Source of the DNA: Lyophyllum atratum
Taxonomy: Eukaryota > Basidiomycota > Agaricomycetes > Agaricales > Lyophyllaceae
DNA: 64,000 nt
Assembly (NCBI GenBank): GCA_014905825.1
Contig: JACGCN010000002.1
Location: 2,480,001 to 2,544,000, forward strand
Reading direction: 5' to 3'
Shown here: positions 1-12,400 of the stretch, one piece after another
How positions within the stretch are numbered: position 1 is the stretch's first letter
How the letters are laid out: each line of letters starts with the position of its first letter
Made by a program: the position numbers and the translations under genes
The notes under the pieces: model-generated
Seen by the model: the letters and a program-made list of their open reading frames with translations, nothing else
The model's database searches: none
Told to the model about the DNA's origin: nothing

Positions 1-1188
1 GAAGCCTTGCGTTTGTTGTGGTTGCTGCTGCTGCGGTTGGGTTTGACCAAATGCTCCGCCACCACCAAACACCCCAGTCGATGCTGGTGCAGCGGTATTG
101 GTATTGGCAGCAGTGCTACCAAATGCACCAAAACCTCCGGGATTTGTTGTTGTAGTTCCGAATGCTGACTGCTGCTGAGGTTGCTGAGCGGGCGCACCAA
201 AAAGGCCCGTGCTCGCCGGTTGGGTGCTCCCAAACGCCCCAGAACCGAATGAGCCAGCAGTTTTACGCCCTTGCGTGTAATCTTGTAATCGGATTTCCTT
301 GAATAAGCTTATTAATGCAAGGTTCACGGGAATATATAGGATGTTACGACGTACTTCATGGGAAGTGTTGGCATACGCAGGCATGCATGAAATGGCCTGA
401 TACTGAAGAGTTACATTCGAGTTGGCTCCATCCTTTTCGGTGTGTACTGAGTAAGGTGGATTTGTTGAGCCAGCGGTAACAGCAGGCACTGATCCCTGCG
501 CGCCTCCTATGAATCGTGTGTTTTTAGTAAGCATACAAAAAATCGACAGCAGCGTGCATACCTGGCGCAGCTGTTGTTCCAAACCCTGTTGCTGGCTTGT
601 TCCCCCCGAAAAGCCCAGTGCCGCCACCGAATGCACTGGGTGCATTCGTCGCCGCAGGCTGCCCAAACAAACCCGTCGTGCCAGAGCCACTTGCAGTATT
701 AGTGCTTTGACCGAAGGCTCCCCCTCCCCCTCCAAAAGCACCGCCACCACCACCTCCAAACGCGCCAAAGCCAGTTGTAGGTTTTGCAGCACCAAACATG
801 GGATTCGTAGCTCCGCTTTGAGAAGTGTTGGTACTACCAAACGCGCCTATCGTGCAAATGTTGATTTATAAGATCGCCGAAGAGAAAAAATGAGCAAGAC
901 GCACCAAACCCAGTCGTGGTTGGATTCGCGTTTGAAGTTCCACCTAAGCTTCCAAACATGGGGTTTGTCTGAGGCTGCTGCTGCTGCTGGCTGGTTTTGA
1001 CCGAAAGCGCCAGTGCCTGTGGAGCCGAAGAGTCTTGTAAGCCGGACATTGAGTGCTGTAACTGATCATTTTGACTCACCAGAGGTGCCGAAGCCACTAG
1101 GCTGTCCGAAGGCTCCCGTCGTCGGTTGCTGCTGCTGCTGATTTTGTTGTGGGTTTGCCCATGAGGATGTCACATTACTTCCGAACAT
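1..1188 (-). CDS. NUP98: NUP98-type FG nucleoporin, N-terminal part (cut by window edge)
   Basis: FG-repeat nucleoporin of the nuclear pore. The start is taken at 1188-1186, giving MFGSNVTSSWANPQQ. The exons read as GLFG/FG repeats rich in Gly, Thr and Gln (GLFGQPAATNAPSAFGG, GAFGSTAANTN). The decisive feature is a GLEBS (Gle2/Rae1-binding) motif: residues QAISCMPAYANTSHE end at 355, an intron spans 298-354, and EIRLQDYTQGRK follows. That motif separates NUP98/Nup116/Nup189 from other FG proteins. Other introns lie near 1079-1040, 900-850 and 575-515. Within a CAG tract near 975-990 the reading shifts from GAFGQNQP to a QQQQQPQTNPMFG frame, so one base is gained or lost there. The autoproteolytic domain and any Nup96 half would lie left of position 1. 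The gene is divergent from RPA135 across about 210 bp. The family call is firm; the exact exon ends are less so. Confidence 0.9.
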
Positions 1189-1401
1189 GTTGCAGCTGGA
1201 TGGAAGTATGGAGCTGGCCAGCAAACCTGCAGCGTTATCGTTGACCAAAACGCGAAGTTGCAAAATCCTAAGTCTTTCAAGCTCCGTTACCCACGGCCCC
1301 GTGACTTTCTTGTTAATTAGTTTCCGTTCACGTGCACTTTTTTTGAATCGCCGGGGACTCAGAGTGCTTTGGGAAGTTTTGGCTCGTACTTGGTTTCCAG
1401 C
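1189..1401. promoter_or_regulatory. Short divergent promoter NUP98/RPA135
   Basis: About 213 bp separate the two start codons, so both promoters must lie here. A CACGTG E-box is present at 1329-1334. No clear TATA box is seen. Confidence 0.5.
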
Positions 1402-4400
1402 ATGCCCGATGGCTCAGCACGCACAACAAGGACTCCTACGTTCAACACTCTAGCCCGCGAAAAGGCCTTCAGAAACCCCCCTAAGGATGGCTCGACCTAC
1501 AATATTCTGAATGAATTCGTTGCTCCTCACCTCGAGTCCTTCAATGCTCTCTTCGATGACTCTGGTCTGCCATCAGGCGACGGCGACGGGCGTGGGCTTC
1601 TGTCACTGGCACTAAAGGATATTGGCGAGCGTGTTGTCTTTGATGGTACCGGACAGCCTAATTCTGAAGCTGGAGCAACTGGATGGGGGAATCGTATGAG
1701 AAGTATGTATTCATCTGCATGGAAGACCTAGTCAATATCTTAAGCGTCCATCTAGTATGGATTGAACAGGTCACAATTGCGCGCCCAATGGTTCCCGACA
1801 GAGATAGAGATGCCCTAGAGAGACGGGTATTTCCCTCAGAGGTATATCTGTACAACTCAATCTTCAGTCAAATGATCTGATTCACCGAATCAAGGCTCGA
1901 GAGCGGCTTACAGTCCTATCGCGGACGAATGAACTATCAAACTTTGCTGGACGGATATTCAAGGTCAAACTCATGAGATGCTTAAAGACTGTGGACTGGT
2001 TCCAATTATGGTTCGAGTACGTGCCAAGTATTCTTTTCCGCGAACAGAAACCTGACACTTTCAAGTCTGCTCGATGTAATTTACGCAACATGTCCTCTGC
2101 AGAACTTGTACGCCATCACTGAAGAATCAGAGGAATTTGGCGGCTATTTTGTCATCAATGGAAACGAGCGCCTCATTCGATACCTAATTCTACCCAGACG
2201 GAACCATGTTATTTCCCTCATCCGCCCGACCTTCTCCAACCGTGGCCCTTCCTATACCCCTTACGCCGTCCAAATCCGCTGCGTCCGTCCTGATCAAACC
2301 AGCGTCACCAATAATCTCCACTACCTCTCGAATGGCAGCGCCATGCTACGCTTCAGCTTGCGGAAGCAGGAATATGTAATTCCTATCATGCTTGTGCTCA
2401 AAGCTCTTGTCGGAGCCTCCGACCGGGAGATTTTCGAGGGCATTATGATGCAGGATTACGAAAACACATTCTTGACTGATCGTGTCGAACTTCTCTTGCG
2501 AAGTTTCAAGATGTTCACAATGCACACCGGAGAGCAATGTTTGGAATACTTGGGCGATAAATTCCGCGTCCTGTTGAATATGCCAGAAGATTGGACAAAC
2601 GCCGCTTTGGGGGCTTGGTTAATCCAAAAAATGATCCTGGTTCATTTGGACTCCCCTCGAGACAAATTCCGCATGCTCCTGTAAGTTGGCTGCACTTTCA
2701 CTTCAAAATGTATCTAAGTTATTTCAGATTCATGCTCCGGAAACTCTACGCAGTTGTAGCATCTTCATGCTGCGCCGATAACCCTGACTCGCCTCAACAT
2801 CAAGAAGTTCTTCTTCCAGGAAGCTTATACGGGATGATCATCAAGGAACGCATGGACGAAATCCTCAACAACATTCGCGGAAACATTAGAACTGATGTAC
2901 GAAATGGCGCTCCGGTTGACTTCAACGACAGTAAGTCGCCATTTTTCACGACAATTATCACTTCCTAGACTTTTCACAGAGCGCTACTTCCAAAAGGTCA
3001 TATCCAAGGTGAACTTTGACATCGGTGGCAAGCTCTCCAATTTCCTTGCAACCGGCAATCTCGTGTCTCCAACCGGACTTGACCTTCAACAAGCTTCTGG
3101 CTTCACGATTGTGGCCGAAAAACTGAACTGGCAGCGTTATATCAGTCATTTTAGATGTATACATCGTGGTGCCTTCTTCGCTGAACTCAAAACGACCACC
3201 GTCCGAAAACTGTTCTACCAGAAGCGTGGGGTATGTCTGTTTGTCGGCTAGCTGTTCACCTCGACTAACATATGGGTTACAGGATTCCTTTGTCCCGTTC
3301 ATACACCAGATGGATCGCCCTGTGGTCTGCTAAACCATCTCGCAAGGGCATGTCGCATCGTTACCGCCCCCATGACTGTTGCACATATCCCCGCTCTACT
3401 TGCGGCGCATGGCATGACCCAAGCTTTCGCACCATCAATCGACGGCCGAAAGAGTATTTGCATCCAACTCGATGGCCGCGTAATTGGATGGGCTAGACCA
3501 GCCTTGGCAGCACAGCTCGCCAACAACCTACGGATATGGAAAACCGAGGGAAAGCACGAAGTGCCTCTTGATCTCGAGATCGGGCTCGTCCCTGAGTCTA
3601 AAGGTGGACAGTATCCTGGCCTTTTCCTGTTCGCCTCGAGGTCTAGGATGATGCGACCAGTCAAGTACCTGTTGAACGGGCGTGACGATCAAGTTGGTTC
3701 CTTCGAACAGGTGTACATGAATGTCGCTTGCACTCCAGAAGAGATCGAACCTGACATATCGACACACGTTGAACATAATCCTACGAACTTCCTGTCCATC
3801 CTCGCGAACCTTACCCCGTTTTCCGATTTCAATCAAGTGAGGTCTACAATGATGTGTGCGTACCTCAACACTGACGTTTCTTTCAGAGTCCCCGAAATAT
3901 CTATCAATGTCAGGTATGGTGATGTCAGTTTAACCTCGTCTTTTGTTTCTGACAAGGTACAGATGGGTAAACAAACCATGGGAACTCCATCCACGGCACT
4001 TCAACATAGGACGGACAACAAGCTCTATCGTCTCCAGAGCGGTCAAAGCCCAGTAGTTCGCCCGGCCCTACACAACACATATGCGATGGATGCCTTCCCC
4101 AACGGCACTAACGCTGTGGTCGCAGTTATCTCGTATACGGGATATGACATGGAAGATGCCATGATCCTGAACAAGTCCGCTCACGAACGTGGATTCACAT
4201 ATGGCACTGTGTACAAATCTCAAATCATTGATCTCAAGGACGTTCGAGGCGCTTCCTAAATCAAGCACATCACCTACACTTACATTTCGGATTGGGGAGA
4301 GACATCAAAACGGAGGGTGACAAGGCTCACACATGCTGTGACTTCGTTGATCTTGACGGTTTACCGTTCATCGGTACATCGTTCAGTCTGGGGATCCGTT

Positions 4401-5655
4401 GGCAGCGTACATCAACGATACCACTGGCCGCACAAACTTCATCAAGTACAAGGGTGATGAAATGGCGTATGTGGACGAAGTGCGCCTTCTGGGTAGGTTC
4501 GCGGACATACACTCTTGGGTAATTTGTTAACAATCACTACAGGTAGCGATGCTGGCGATTCCGAGCTCCAGAAAATACAAATCACCTTAAGAATAACGCG
4601 TTCTCCCGTCATCGGCGACAAGTTCTCGTCACGTCATGGACAGAAGGGTGTTTGCTCACAGAAATGGCCGGCGATCGATATGCCGTTCAGCGAGAGCGGG
4701 ATGCAGCCCGACGTGATAATCAATCCTCACGCATTCCCGAGTCGTATGACCATCGGCATGTTGGTGGAGAGTATGGCCGGCAAGGCAGGTGCGATGCATG
4801 GTCTCGCTCAGGATGCCACACCTTTCAAGTGAGTTGATATTTATACTATGATGAGACTTCTATCATCTAACAACCTCTCATCAGGTTCTCGGAGAAAGAT
4901 ACCGCGATCGATTATTTCGGGGAGCAACTCCTAGCAGCTGGCTACAACTACTATGGGAATGAGCCCATGTATTCTGGGATTACAGGCCAAGAGTTCGCAG
5001 CGGACATCTACCTGGGCGTCGTGTATTACCAACGTCTTAGGCACATGGTGCTAGACAAGTTCCAAGTTCGTACAACGGGTCCCGTTGATCCTATCACGAG
5101 ACAGCCTGTGAAGGTGTGTTCCCGATATATTCCCTATATCACCAGCTTCGTCCAAAGATTGATTTTTTTGTACGATAGGGTCGAAAACGAGCTGGAGGTA
5201 TCCGTTTCGGTGAAATGGAACGTGATGCTCTCATCGCCCACGGTACATCCTTCTTGCTGCAAGACAGACTGATGAACTGCTCCGACTACTCGACAGCATG
5301 GGTTTGTCGCACATGCGGAAGCCTCATTTCCCTGGGCTACGAGGATATCAGTCTGGGAGAAACAGCACTTGGCGCGTCAGGCTCGATCAACGCCACTGGA
5401 CCTGGAGGCGAATACTGTAGGACCTGTCGCGCTGCTGCGCAGGAGGAAGAGGATAGAGAAAGGCAAGCATTGGCAACTGGTCAACATCTTCAGAGACCAC
5501 AGGCCGAAGTTCGCGTTGCGATATCATCGCAAAACGTGTTGGGAAGAGCATCCAAGGGTGGCGACCTCGATGTCGTTGCCGTGCCATACGTATTCCGTTA
5601 TCTTTGCGCAGAGTTAGCATCGATGGGCATCGCGGTATCCCTGGAAGTCCAATAA
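1402..5655 (+). CDS. RPA135: DNA-directed RNA polymerase I second-largest subunit (RPA135), frame broken in several places
   Basis: Second-largest, beta-like catalytic subunit of RNA polymerase I, which makes pre-rRNA in the nucleolus. The chosen start at 1402 ([20 protein letters not shown]) leads straight into the conserved N-terminus. Visible landmarks are [20 protein letters not shown] (about 2240-2300), the [19 protein letters not shown] region after the intron ending near 3282, [18 protein letters not shown] (about 4130-4180), [13 protein letters not shown] (about 4613-4652) and a C-terminal zinc ribbon with CRTCGSL and CRTC (about 5300-5430). There are about ten short introns, and one exon is only 27 nt (3887-3913). 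The conserved sequence needs single-base corrections at about 1913, 1953, 2107, 3215, 4257, 4283 and 4387. Similarity is excellent on both sides of each break, with no run of decayed residues, so consensus errors seem likelier than a pseudogene. Family assignment is very secure. Confidence 0.93.
3887..3913 (+). other. RPA135: 27-nt internal exon of RPA135
   Basis: Encodes SPRNIYQCQ, the RPA135 segment between SDFNQ and MGKQTMG. It is flanked by 50-nt (3837-3886) and 49-nt (3914-3962) GT-AG introns. All junctions are phase 0. Confidence 0.85.
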
Positions 5656-5972
5656 AAGTATTTAAGACCCTGTCATATATACAACAAGATTAATTTCCGT
5701 CATGGTATAAACATTATCCACCGTTACGCGAAAGGAGTATCTGGAGCAAGACGGGGTCACGTATTGATGCATCCGAAGGTTAAGTACGGGTAAAGTGGAA
5801 AAACGAGATCCGCAAAAAGAACGAACTAGACTAAGTCACAACAAGAGACCCGAATTAAGATTCCACAGGGGTATAATTTTGCGTCGACTTGGCGGGGGTA
5901 ACAGCCTCTTGTACGCCTTCCACGCTTGCATCGGCGTTGTGGAACTCTCCCTTAACGACCCGTGGCCCCTCC
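5656..5972. other. Convergent intergenic gap
   Basis: Lies between the stop codons of RPA135 and the histone-fold gene. I see nothing here beyond AT-rich 3'-UTR-like sequence. Confidence 0.5.
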
Positions 5973-8900
5973 TTAGCAGCTCTGTCGCCTGCTGTGCGGC
6001 GAGGGCTCGGTTACTAGGACCTCGGGCTTAGATCGCTTTCTGGCCCGGCTTCTGTGAGAGCCCGAATTGGACGCAGACTGGCCTCCGAGGAAGAGCTCTA
6101 CTAGAGTATGCTCTAGCGCTGCCTCACCTGGCGTCTCACGGACTATGACTGAAGGTGATGGAGAGGGATAAGGTGCATCATAGTTCGTCGGTTCCACGGG
6201 TATCCCGGACTTGGCGAGGAACATATCGAAAATGAGGCGGCATTCATCAGCAGTTGTCGCCTTTCCAAGGAGACGATGCATGTCGTGGGCATCGTTGACC
6301 GAAAGATGAGCTTTTGAACTTGATTCAACATACACCGGGGCAGGCTTGCGAGCGGGCGATGTTGGCGATGTGATATGTGAACGGCTTTGGATTTTCGTCT
6401 TCTCCACGATAACAGGCGAAGAGGAGGGGTCGAATTTGGCCTGAGCATTGACTGTGCGAGGAGGGCCTGAAACTGGGGCAACGTGTTCCACTGTGCCGTT
6501 CCGGTGGGGTGGTCCATGTCCATTAACATGCGAAAATGTTTGGCGATGATTTGATGAGATGCTTGCACTGTGCTCCCTGCGTCCAGGGACTATGGATATC
6601 GAGTCTGGATGCGGGGATTCCGAGGGTGAGGGTCGCCCCTTTGCTCTGAACGACTGATGCACTCCGTGAACGCGAGCCGCCGTAAAGCTGCTCTTCTGCG
6701 GAATCATCAGGCGAAGCGGGTAGGTGATACGGGTGGAGGGCGAGGGGGTATGGGTCGGTTGGCAAGGGAAGATAAGTTGTTGAGGGATGACTGCGACGGA
6801 ATAGGTCGAGCGACGGACTGTGGAGGCTTGTCATCGCGTGATCGTTCCGTGCTATTTAAAGACAACTTGGATATCATCCTCTGCAAACGTCCTGTCCCCT
6901 TGGACTTTCCGTTCTCAGAGTTCCCATTATGCAGTCCATTCCCTGAGAACGGAAAGTTCCCAGTATGCAGTCCATTCCCGTTGAAGTTAGACGCGGGTCC
7001 TCCAGTATCGGGTGGTGGTCCCTGTGCCAAAAAGTCCATTAGATCCCTTGTGCTAGCAGAAACGCCATGCTGCCCGTTGCGCCTAGGGCTTGTTGACTTG
7101 GCTGGAGTCCTTGGAGCAGGAATGTCTTCATCGTCTGAGCCACCCATCACATCATCCAAATCAATGGATTCCCGATTATGCTGGATTTTACGTGTCCGAG
7201 GAGGGAAGGGATCTTGCCCCTTCCCGAAGTGGCGGGGGTTCTGCATTGAAGCTGAGTTGACGACCTTGGGTTGTATTGAAGCGGGAGAAGGCGTGGAAGA
7301 CTGAGATAGCTTTGCAAACGCGCGAGATGCTGCGCCAGAACTTGCCGTCGATATTGACCGGACACGAGGGGGATTAGCTTTTGGGGCTGGAGGGGAGGTG
7401 ATGCTAGCCTGGCGGCTACGAGTGGGGGAAGGTTTTGTGGCGAGGCCTTCTTCGTCGTCTTCCTGGATGGAGTCGACGCGGAGAAGGGACTGGGCGACGA
7501 CCAGTTGCTCGTGGTGGGAGAGCAGGAAGATCAGATTCGGCTTGAATGATATTGGAGCTGGCCGTCGGTTACCGCGTTGGTCCTTTTCTTGTTTGTACAC
7601 CTTTTTGGGAAAAAGTTTAAAAGCCTGCTGACAAATCCAGGGACAGCGGACATACCTCCATGGTTTTCAGCCTATCGGGTGTTAGCGAGACTTTCATGGT
7701 GGCCGACGAACGCATCAGGTTATCGAATTCTTGTTGCATGGCTTCATCCTGCACAACCATCAGAACCTGATCCACAATACCACGTCAGCTCGCACCTCGT
7801 AAATTGACCCGTCATCGTTGACCTGAGTTGCTGTATGCCTTGAGTTTTCGCTGACAACAGAGTCTGTCCTTTTGTGACTGGCGACGTCCCCATCACGGTC
7901 GATGGAAGATCTGCTGTTGGCCTTGAACATCTTCATGGCTCGTGTCTTTTCAAATGAGGATCTAGATCCTGAGATGGAAACAGAAGTGGGATTGACATTG
8001 GTTGCTATGCCAGATGCTTCGGAAGAAAGGCGAGATCGTGCGGGTGCCTCCTTAGCCGTAGACAGGTCTTGATGAGGGGAGGATGTGCGCGAAGGTTTAT
8101 CATTCCTTGTGAGTGACTTGCTTCGCCGTACCTTAGGAGTTTTAGACAGCTGTTCTATCTGTTCATAAACTATGACCAAGCTTAGTGGCCGTAACTGGAT
8201 CCGCGCTTGTCCATATGCGCACGTACCTTTCATGGTCTTAAAGAGGTCATAAATGGAATGGTCTTCGCATAGCGCAACGAATAAATCTTGGACGGTTGCG
8301 CTCGCCCGGCTGCTGTCCCGTGCCGCAACGCGACCAACGTTCGATAAAATATGTCTAAGGAGATATAAATTAGCTGAGAAACAGAAAGGAGCTCTCTGAA
8401 AACTTACTCGCATATGGCTCTAGAATGCGGGAGATGATGGGTGAGAAGGAACGAAAGGAACCGAGGTAAGGACGCACTCAAGAATGGCGGTAAGATAAAG
8501 TGCAGCAGGCGCCATTAGAGCTGCCTTGGGCGGCGTACCGCCCTTGGCACTCATTCTATCATTTATACGACCCTCCGCCCCATGATCCTCGTCAGGCTCG
8601 TTGAGGGTTGAGTAGGCTTCGCATTTGAGTCGCAAAAGCTATATCAGGGCGCATGGTTCAGGAGTCAAATGACACTGCAGAATTTGGATCGAACCTCGAA
8701 TGCCCATTGCAGATGAAACGACTTGGAGTCATCCTCAAGAACGGCCACATCAGCTGGTGCTGTTCGATCCCAATAGGCCCTCAACTCGACTTCTGCTTCC
8801 AAAAGTGCTTCTTTTCCAAGTGTAGGTGGGAAGCAAGCTGAGCAAGCTGGCGCGTAATTTATCCGTTGAAAGCGAAGCGTGCAGTGTTGAGGATGCTGTA

Positions 8901-9047
8901 GAGGAATTCGTCGAGAAGTACATTTATTGAACGCAGAGCTTCAATCTTCAGTTTTATGGGCCGTATGTCCGAGAGAATAGTATCCGCAGAGTGGGCGGAG
9001 ATGTACGAAGGATCTGGAGACATATTAGCGGACGTCCTGGATGGCAT
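5973..9047 (-). CDS. Large disordered protein with H2A-like histone fold
   Basis: The start is at 9047 (MPSRTSANMSPDPSYISAHS). An N-terminal helix (KIEALRSINVLLDEFLYSIL) is followed by GKEALLEAEVELRAYW. A segment near 8550-8220 then resembles the second half of histone H2A: APAALYLTAILEAICEHIL, GRVAARDSSRASATVQDLF and VALCEDHSIYDLF match H2A's APVYLAAVLEYLTAEIL, GNAARDNKKTRI and LAIRNDEELNKLL. The remaining several hundred residues are Ser/Pro-rich and disordered. A compact C-terminus, DECRLIFDMFLAKSGIPVEP then LEHTLVELFLGGQ, precedes the stop. A 12-nt exon at 8408-8419 is required to complete the alpha2-like helix. Frame slips are apparent near 8872 and 8838. Near 6735 and 6632 there are either two more slips or one 35-nt intron. 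The fold call is by pattern matching. The function is unknown; DNA, chromatin or histone-fold partner binding is a guess. Confidence 0.7.
8408..8419 (-). other. 12-nt microexon inside the H2A-like fold
   Basis: Flanked by GT-AG introns of 58 nt (8420-8477) and 53 nt (8355-8407). It adds the residues between LTAILE and EHILSNV and makes the helix match H2A in length. Skipping it would keep the frame but delete four residues. Confidence 0.75.
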
Positions 9048-9428
9048 GAAAGCAAGCTAGAGCTTACCAGAGCTATCAGTCTACGTTAGCCATGGCTAGA
9101 CTGCGATGGATGCGCTGAAAGAAAGTATGGTGATTCCGGCGGTTTCGCAAAGCACCATCAAAGCCAGATGCGGATATTGTTCTCAGGACTCAGGAGCCTT
9201 CTGATCACAGCTTAATCACAGCTCCGACTCCCGTTTTCTCGACTTGATACCAACATTCTGCTACATCATACTACGTGGTTACCGACAGACATCAACGATT
9301 GGAACATCTCCTGTAAACCATAATTAAATTGAGGCTAGCTCTTGGAAAGTAGCCATCAAGAAACCTATACATATGGTGCACGTCGCCTCTCCCTATCACA
9401 GCTCCAGGATCAGATTGAGAACATCAAA
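9048..9428. other. Gap between tandem minus-strand genes
   Basis: Holds the 3' end of the C2H2 gene and the promoter of the histone-fold gene. I recognise no distinct element. Confidence 0.4.
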
Positions 9429-12400
9429 CTATGGCATGGCAAGCATGATCTCAACAGCCTCCTCATCGCGACTAGCACTGTTCTCCGAGAATTCAGTCAT
9501 GGGGGCTTCGTCCTGTTCCTCTTCCGGCCAAACCTTTGGCGATCGCAAAGAGAACGATTCTTCATTCTCATCATCCTCTACCTCCTCCTTTGGCGCATCG
9601 ATATCGGGTACATGCCAGAGAAGCATGCCGTCGTGAACCATTTCGGAGACTTCGCCCGAATCCAAGTTATCCATGCCGCGGATTCTAGATGGCTTTGACG
9701 GCGATGTAGAGAAATTCGTGGACGGAAAATTTAGGAAGTCGTATGGCTGGATGCCAGGTCGGTTCTCGCCTTCGCCTGAGGATGTTCGCGAGAGTTTGGA
9801 TGCTGCATTGTACCGTTTCATGCCTAAATTGACAGGACCTGCGATATTCCGAAGCACCTGTTCATATTGACAGGAATGAGAACATCGCCCAGCAATGACG
9901 ATGGAATTGCTTACCCATGGTCCCAATACGGCGTGTCTTTCCTTTGATATCGAAGAAGCCCGTACTGGCTCCAACAGGTATGAAGGAACGACCCCAGACG
10001 TATCAGGCGGGGGCTCCAAGGTAGGGGCAAAGATGGTGGCTGGAGGTTTGAGTGGAGCGTTGCTATGCTCCGCCTTGTGATGTTTTGTGAGCTGACATGC
10101 CGTCCAAAAAACCCCTTGACAATCTTGACAATGTATAAAACGTTAGCCGCTACTGATGTGATCGATCAGTGGCTCGGCTCACCTTTGTACGCACACAACA
10201 AGGGAAATGTTGCATGGTTCTTCATATGGTTGAAGAGCTGTATTGAGTTGCTCTCATATCGCCCACATTGCTGCCACATGCACACACAAGAACCCTGTAC
10301 AGTGTCTTTAGTTGAGAAAGGGGCTGAGGGGGCTTGTTTTCACTATACCTTTGACGTCGATTGCGGTCTATGCTCGAACGCAAAGTGTAGTATGAGTTTT
10401 TCAGCCGAACTCAAGACCGTACCACAGCTGTCCCATTTACAGGGCGACTCCAACAGTCGCGAACACGACAATATCACAGCTTCGCGTTCAGCATTATCTA
10501 GGAGAACATGAGCAAACTGAAAAATCATACGTATGGACTACGGACCATTGACAAAGTCATTACTCGCGGGATCTGTATCAATAATATCTTTATTGTCTAC
10601 CGTCAAGATACATAACATGGGGTTACGGCGAACTCATACCTTCACCGTACACTGTGCTAGATCTGCTCTCTACATCAGCATCAGGCCCATCCACCACTGG
10701 CATAGACGACCGGTGCCGTTTCCTACCAGCCTGCTGAGTCTTATATCTCTGAATGTAGTCCGGAACGGGAGGAACAAGAATATAGAATGGTTGACTCTTG
10801 GCTGCATGCCTCCTCGGGCTTGATATGTCGTCAAGGATTAGGTCATTTGCAATGTCATCAATTGTGCTGCCCGTGGGTTTAGTGCACGGTGACAGTGAGG
10901 GGGAAGGCAGGAAAAGGGGGGTTTTCGGCCTCGACGGAAGGGGGAAAACATTGTTGGGGGTGGATGCAACATCGTCGGCCTGCGGATGTTTCGAGTGGGG
11001 ATTCAAAATCGGCTGGGGCGTCCGGCTGGGTGATATTATGATATTGTCGTGCTTTGCAATGGATATGGACGGAAGTGATGCTGAAGACTGTGACGATTGC
11101 ACAGTCGCTGGGATCGATGATGGTTTCAACGAACCTCCTTCGGAGTGTACTGAATAGAAGGACCAAGGCCGGGAGTTCCCAGGAGGTACACTTATGTGTC
11201 CACCAGTATCAGAATCAGTTCTTTGCTGGGCTTGAGTAGACTGTGGTGTAGTAGATGGGGGCGGGACACCATTTGCCTTGGGTCTCAGTTGATCAGCCGC
11301 AGGTGAAGAGAGCGAGGCATTGATACCCTCTCCCGAGGCATGCCGTTTGGCTGGTGGTTCTGAAAGAGACGCCGATGACCTGTCTAGTTGCGATTGTTTC
11401 TGAGGAGACTGGTTAAGTGCACGCAAAAGGTCCTTGGCGAGGCGCTTTTTGTCCGCGTCCGCAGGGGTACGTATTGAACCAGAGGCCGTCACCAGTGGGT
11501 TAAACAATGGGGATGTCGTGATAGTGGGAACAGCGGCTGCTCCAGGGGTAGTATTAAAGACAGGAGATGCAGTAGAGGAGGTAGTCGGGGTGACGCTGGA
11601 GATTGCAGCAGTGTTGGTCAAGGTTCCCAAGGCCACTGGACGAGCAGGCTGTTGAACAGTTGCCTCTGGGGGGATGCTATATGGTCTGTATCTTGTCGCC
11701 TGTTCTGGAGTTAAGGGTTCTGTCAAGTACTGGAAGTTCCCTTTATCATCCTGGTACACGTTTTGTGAGGTTGAAGCCGGGGTTGGGGCCGGGGACGGGG
11801 CCGGGGCCGGAGCTGGGACTGTGACAGACGCAGAGGCAGAGGCCATCAAGCTCAGCAAGCGAGAGTAGTCGAGATAGATGTATTTCGCCGGCTCTTGCTG
11901 GGAATGCTGAATTACGAGGTACACCTTCAATTTCGCGTCCTTGTAGACTTTGATATTTGTTCCTGGAAGAGAGAAGAAGGAGTGGGGAGGTGCGGTAGCT
12001 TGCCATCCATCAACTATCGTTTTCAGCCGCCCCATCCACGTCGGGTTGCTGGTAAGAGTCTCTATGATGCTAGAGGTATCCATTGCGGTTGGGGTATTTG
12101 GGACGGCTGTGATCTCGGCGGGAACTGCAGTGGTGGTACTTGACCCGTTGGGGGCTGCAGTTCTCGTAGGAACGGTACGGGGCGAAGACGAGGCATTGGT
12201 TCCAACAATCTGCTGCTGCAGCCGTGTCACGGTAGCACCGAGAGACGTCGGTATAGTCCCAGCGGCAGCTGTACTTGATGGCATCACTGAGTTCGACTGC
12301 ACATTCGTAGATCCCTGAGTTGTTTCGGGAACATAAGACTCAAAAGGGTGTATGGCAAAGAAATACTAACACTTCCGCTTCTCCTTGCGTCTAATGCACC

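Noticed and set aside
6700..6740. A 35-nt intron in the histone-fold gene as a firm call
   Set aside because: It would fix the frame, but the other reading (DDSAEEQLYGGSRSRSASVV) looks more protein-like and 35 nt is shorter than the other introns. Left undecided between the two.
6657..7304. 215-codon plus-strand frame
   Set aside because: It is the antisense of the Ser/Pro-rich part of the histone-fold gene; the minus strand carries the conserved segments and splice sites.
8755..8785. GTTCGATCC-like string resembling a tRNA B box
   Set aside because: It lies inside an exon of the histone-fold gene, and no cloverleaf or A box can be drawn around it.
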